Made by a program: the position numbers and the translations under genes. From Roseinatronobacter domitianus (GTDB taxonomy: Bacteria > Pseudomonadota > Alphaproteobacteria > Rhodobacterales > Rhodobacteraceae): a stretch of 64,000 bases of DNA. Positions 62,781-64,000 of the stretch are shown one piece after another. The first letter of the stretch is position 1, and the number at the start of each line of letters is the position of its first letter. The notes beneath the pieces are model-generated. The model ran no database searches. It was not told the origin of the DNA and worked only from the letters and a program-made list of their open reading frames with translations. The stretch spans positions 1 through 64,000 of the forward strand of contig NZ_JALZWP010000010.1 in assembly GCF_023336755.1 (NCBI RefSeq), in the 5' to 3' direction.

Positions 62781-63976
62781 GGGGCTGGGTCCAGCATCGG
62801 CGCGCGCCCTGCTACCATATCGACCACCATTTGCGCGGTCACAGGGGCCAGTGTCAGGCCCAGATGACCGTGGCCATAGGCGTGGATCACATCGGCCCCA
62901 CCGCGCGAAGGGCCAATCACGGGCTTAGAGTCCGGGATCGACGGGCGAAACCCCATCCAGCGGCGGGATGGTTCGGGCAGGTCGGGCAAAATGGCCCGCG
63001 CGCCGCGGTCCATCATGGCCCAACGATGCGGTGCAGGCGGGGCGCTTAGCCCCCCAAGTTCCACCGTGCCCGCCACGCGCAGCCGCCCTTGCATAGGGCA
63101 AAAGAAAAACCCGCGCGCGATCGGGCTGGTCTGGCGCGTGAGTGGGTTTTCGGGCAAGTCATATTCCAGATGATAGCCGCGTTCCGTATCCAAAGGCACC
63201 CGGTCGCCTGCCATGGCGGCAAGCCGTTTCGACCACGCGCCAGCCGCCAGCACAACGCGCGCCGCGCGTAGGGTCAGACCGGGACCGGAAAGGGTAATCC
63301 CGCTGGGGTCGCGCGCCAACCGCTCTACCCCAGCCGTGATACGCGGGATATCCGCCACAGCCACGCGCAGGGCGCGCAAAAGCGTGGCAGGGTCATTGAT
63401 CGTGAGTGTGTTGGGAAAGAACGCACCGCCCGCATGGCCGCGCAACGCGGGTTCCAACTGGCCCAATTCGGCATCACTCAGGCTTTCAACACTCACGCCC
63501 AAGTTGCGATAGGGCGCAAGATTCTCCGCCTGTTTCGGCGTCTCATAAAGGTAAATAGAGCCATGCGCTTTAAGCTGCGCGCGGGCGTCAATCTCGTCCG
63601 CGAGGGCGCGCCACATCTGCGCGGACGGGGCCAGAAGGGCTGCAATCGCCTGTGCATTTGCGTGGGCGCGACCGGGCAGACACTCGCGGGCAAAGCGGAT
63701 CAGCCACGGGGCAAGCGTGACCATCGCGGCGTGACGAATGGCCAACGGGCTGTCGCGGTCCAACAGCAGGCGCGGCAGGTTCCGCAGCACATCGGGCGTG
63801 CCGACAGGCATGACGGCGTAATCCGCGATAACCCCGGCATTTCCATAGCTTGCGCCAGTTTCTTCATCTTCTGGTGCAACAAGAACCACCTCATGCCCGG
63901 CTTGATGCAGCCGTAAAGCACAGACCAGCCCCACAACCCCCGCGCCGATCACGGCGATTTCGGCCTGCCGGATCAT
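62759..63976 (-). CDS. D-amino-acid dehydrogenase-like FAD oxidoreductase
   Basis: The 405-residue protein has the N-terminal FAD loop EIAVIGAGVVGLVCALRL (GxGxxG at residues 11-16) and the DadA-type pattern: TGASYGNAGVIADYAVMP, LLRALRVAVADI, VVLAAGAWSKRLAA, and the C-terminal GFRPSIPDSKPVIGPS and HAYGHGHLGLTLAP. DadA oxidises D-amino acids such as D-alanine or D-hydroxyproline to keto acids at the membrane. It ends inside the znuB end, overlapping by 22 bases. Confidence 0.9.
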   Translation of the reverse strand: MIRQAEIAVIGAGVVGLVCALRLHQAGHEVVLVAPEDEETGASYGNAGVIADYAVMPVGTPDVLRNLPRLLLDRDSPLAIRHAAMVTLAPWLIRFARECLPGRAHANAQAIAALLAPSAQMWRALADEIDARAQLKAHGSIYLYETPKQAENLAPYRNLGVSVESLSDAELGQLEPALRGHAGGAFFPNTLTINDPATLLRALRVAVADIPRITAGVERLARDPSGITLSGPGLTLRAARVVLAAGAWSKRLAAMAGDRVPLDTERGYHLEYDLPENPLTRQTSPIARGFFFCPMQGRLRVAGTVELGGLSAPPAPHRWAMMDRGARAILPDLPEPSRRWMGFRPSIPDSKPVIGPSRGGADVIHAYGHGHLGLTLAPVTAQMVVDMVAGRAPMLDPAPYRVDRF

Positions 63977-63977
63977 G

Positions 63978-64000
63978 TCAGACCGGGTTCAGCAGCGGCA
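63978..64000 (-). CDS. Possible 3' end of an upstream minus-strand gene
   Basis: A TGA stop at 63978-63980 closes a frame (…PLLNPV) open to the right edge of the window, 1 base before the DadA-like start. The spacing suggests an operon partner, but only seven codons are visible. Confidence 0.25.

Overview
The window looks like a chromosomal piece of an alphaproteobacterium of the Rhodobacteraceae/Paracoccaceae group. The base composition is high in GC, with strong G/C preference at third codon positions. Several families are typical of that group: the TrgA/TrgB tellurite-resistance pair, DUF2948 next to murA and hisD, a DUF2852 membrane protein, an IalB-like secreted protein, a YdcH/DUF465 protein, a CtrA-type box and an alphaproteobacterial Zur box. 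I cannot name a genus from sequence alone.

Layout. 1-3025: the tail of an IS3-family element, then a prophage or phage-satellite remnant (HK97-fold capsid protein, P27 small terminase, two small unknown genes) that ends beside tRNA-Thr(GGT). 3111-6348: a small basic protein, murA, DUF2948 and hisD. 6463-9778: a tight catabolic cluster (haloacid dehalogenase, alpha/beta hydrolase, threonine-dehydratase-like enzyme, enol-lactonase-like hydrolase). 9839-12550: dnaX-ybaB-recR. 12566-15293: a CtrA-type box, a glycosyltransferase with an N-terminal c-di-GMP-binding-type (MshEN) domain, and a sulfotransferase. 15347-17035: adenine deaminase. 17232-21246: fabF-mltG-trgA-trgB. 21243-27270, minus strand: yciB, a GspL/GspC-like fusion, metY, a small protein and a type II asparaginase. 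27467-29834: ialB-like, rlmN, a GlsB-like protein and a YdcH protein.

29857-31228, minus strand: FAH-family hydrolase and universal stress protein. 31376-35064: a form II CO-dehydrogenase-like molybdenum hydroxylase in the order S-L-M. 35106-35713, minus strand: a Doc toxin with an AbrB-type antitoxin and a palindromic operator. 35872-36573: glutathione transferase. 36570-42285, minus strand: a complete branched-chain amino-acid ABC transporter operon that ends in a MobA/MocA-like nucleotidyltransferase. 42384-46790: a GT90-like protein, guaA, glycerate 2-kinase and fabG. 46916-47149: acpP. 47229-49598: cytochrome b561 and a SulP transporter. 49707-51363: a glycosyltransferase/polysaccharide-deacetylase pair with AT-rich flanks. 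51590-53125: purB and a tiny secreted protein. 53231-57679: an orphan FliG homologue convergent with a MotA-like/MotB-like pair whose MotB-like subunit carries a very long coiled coil. 57848-59537: DUF2852 and ispH. 59600-62780: the divergent Zur regulon (znuA; zur-znuC-znuB). 62759-63976: a DadA-like oxidoreductase.

Most of the window is housekeeping. The parts that most deserve follow-up are: the MotA/MotB/FliG-like set, a candidate ion-driven machine outside a flagellar cluster; the CtrA-box/MshEN-glycosyltransferase/sulfotransferase locus, which suggests cell-cycle and c-di-GMP control of a possibly sulfated surface polysaccharide; the GspL-GspC-like fusion protein; four copies of a 20-22 base intergenic motif; and the capsid-terminase remnant at tRNA-Thr.
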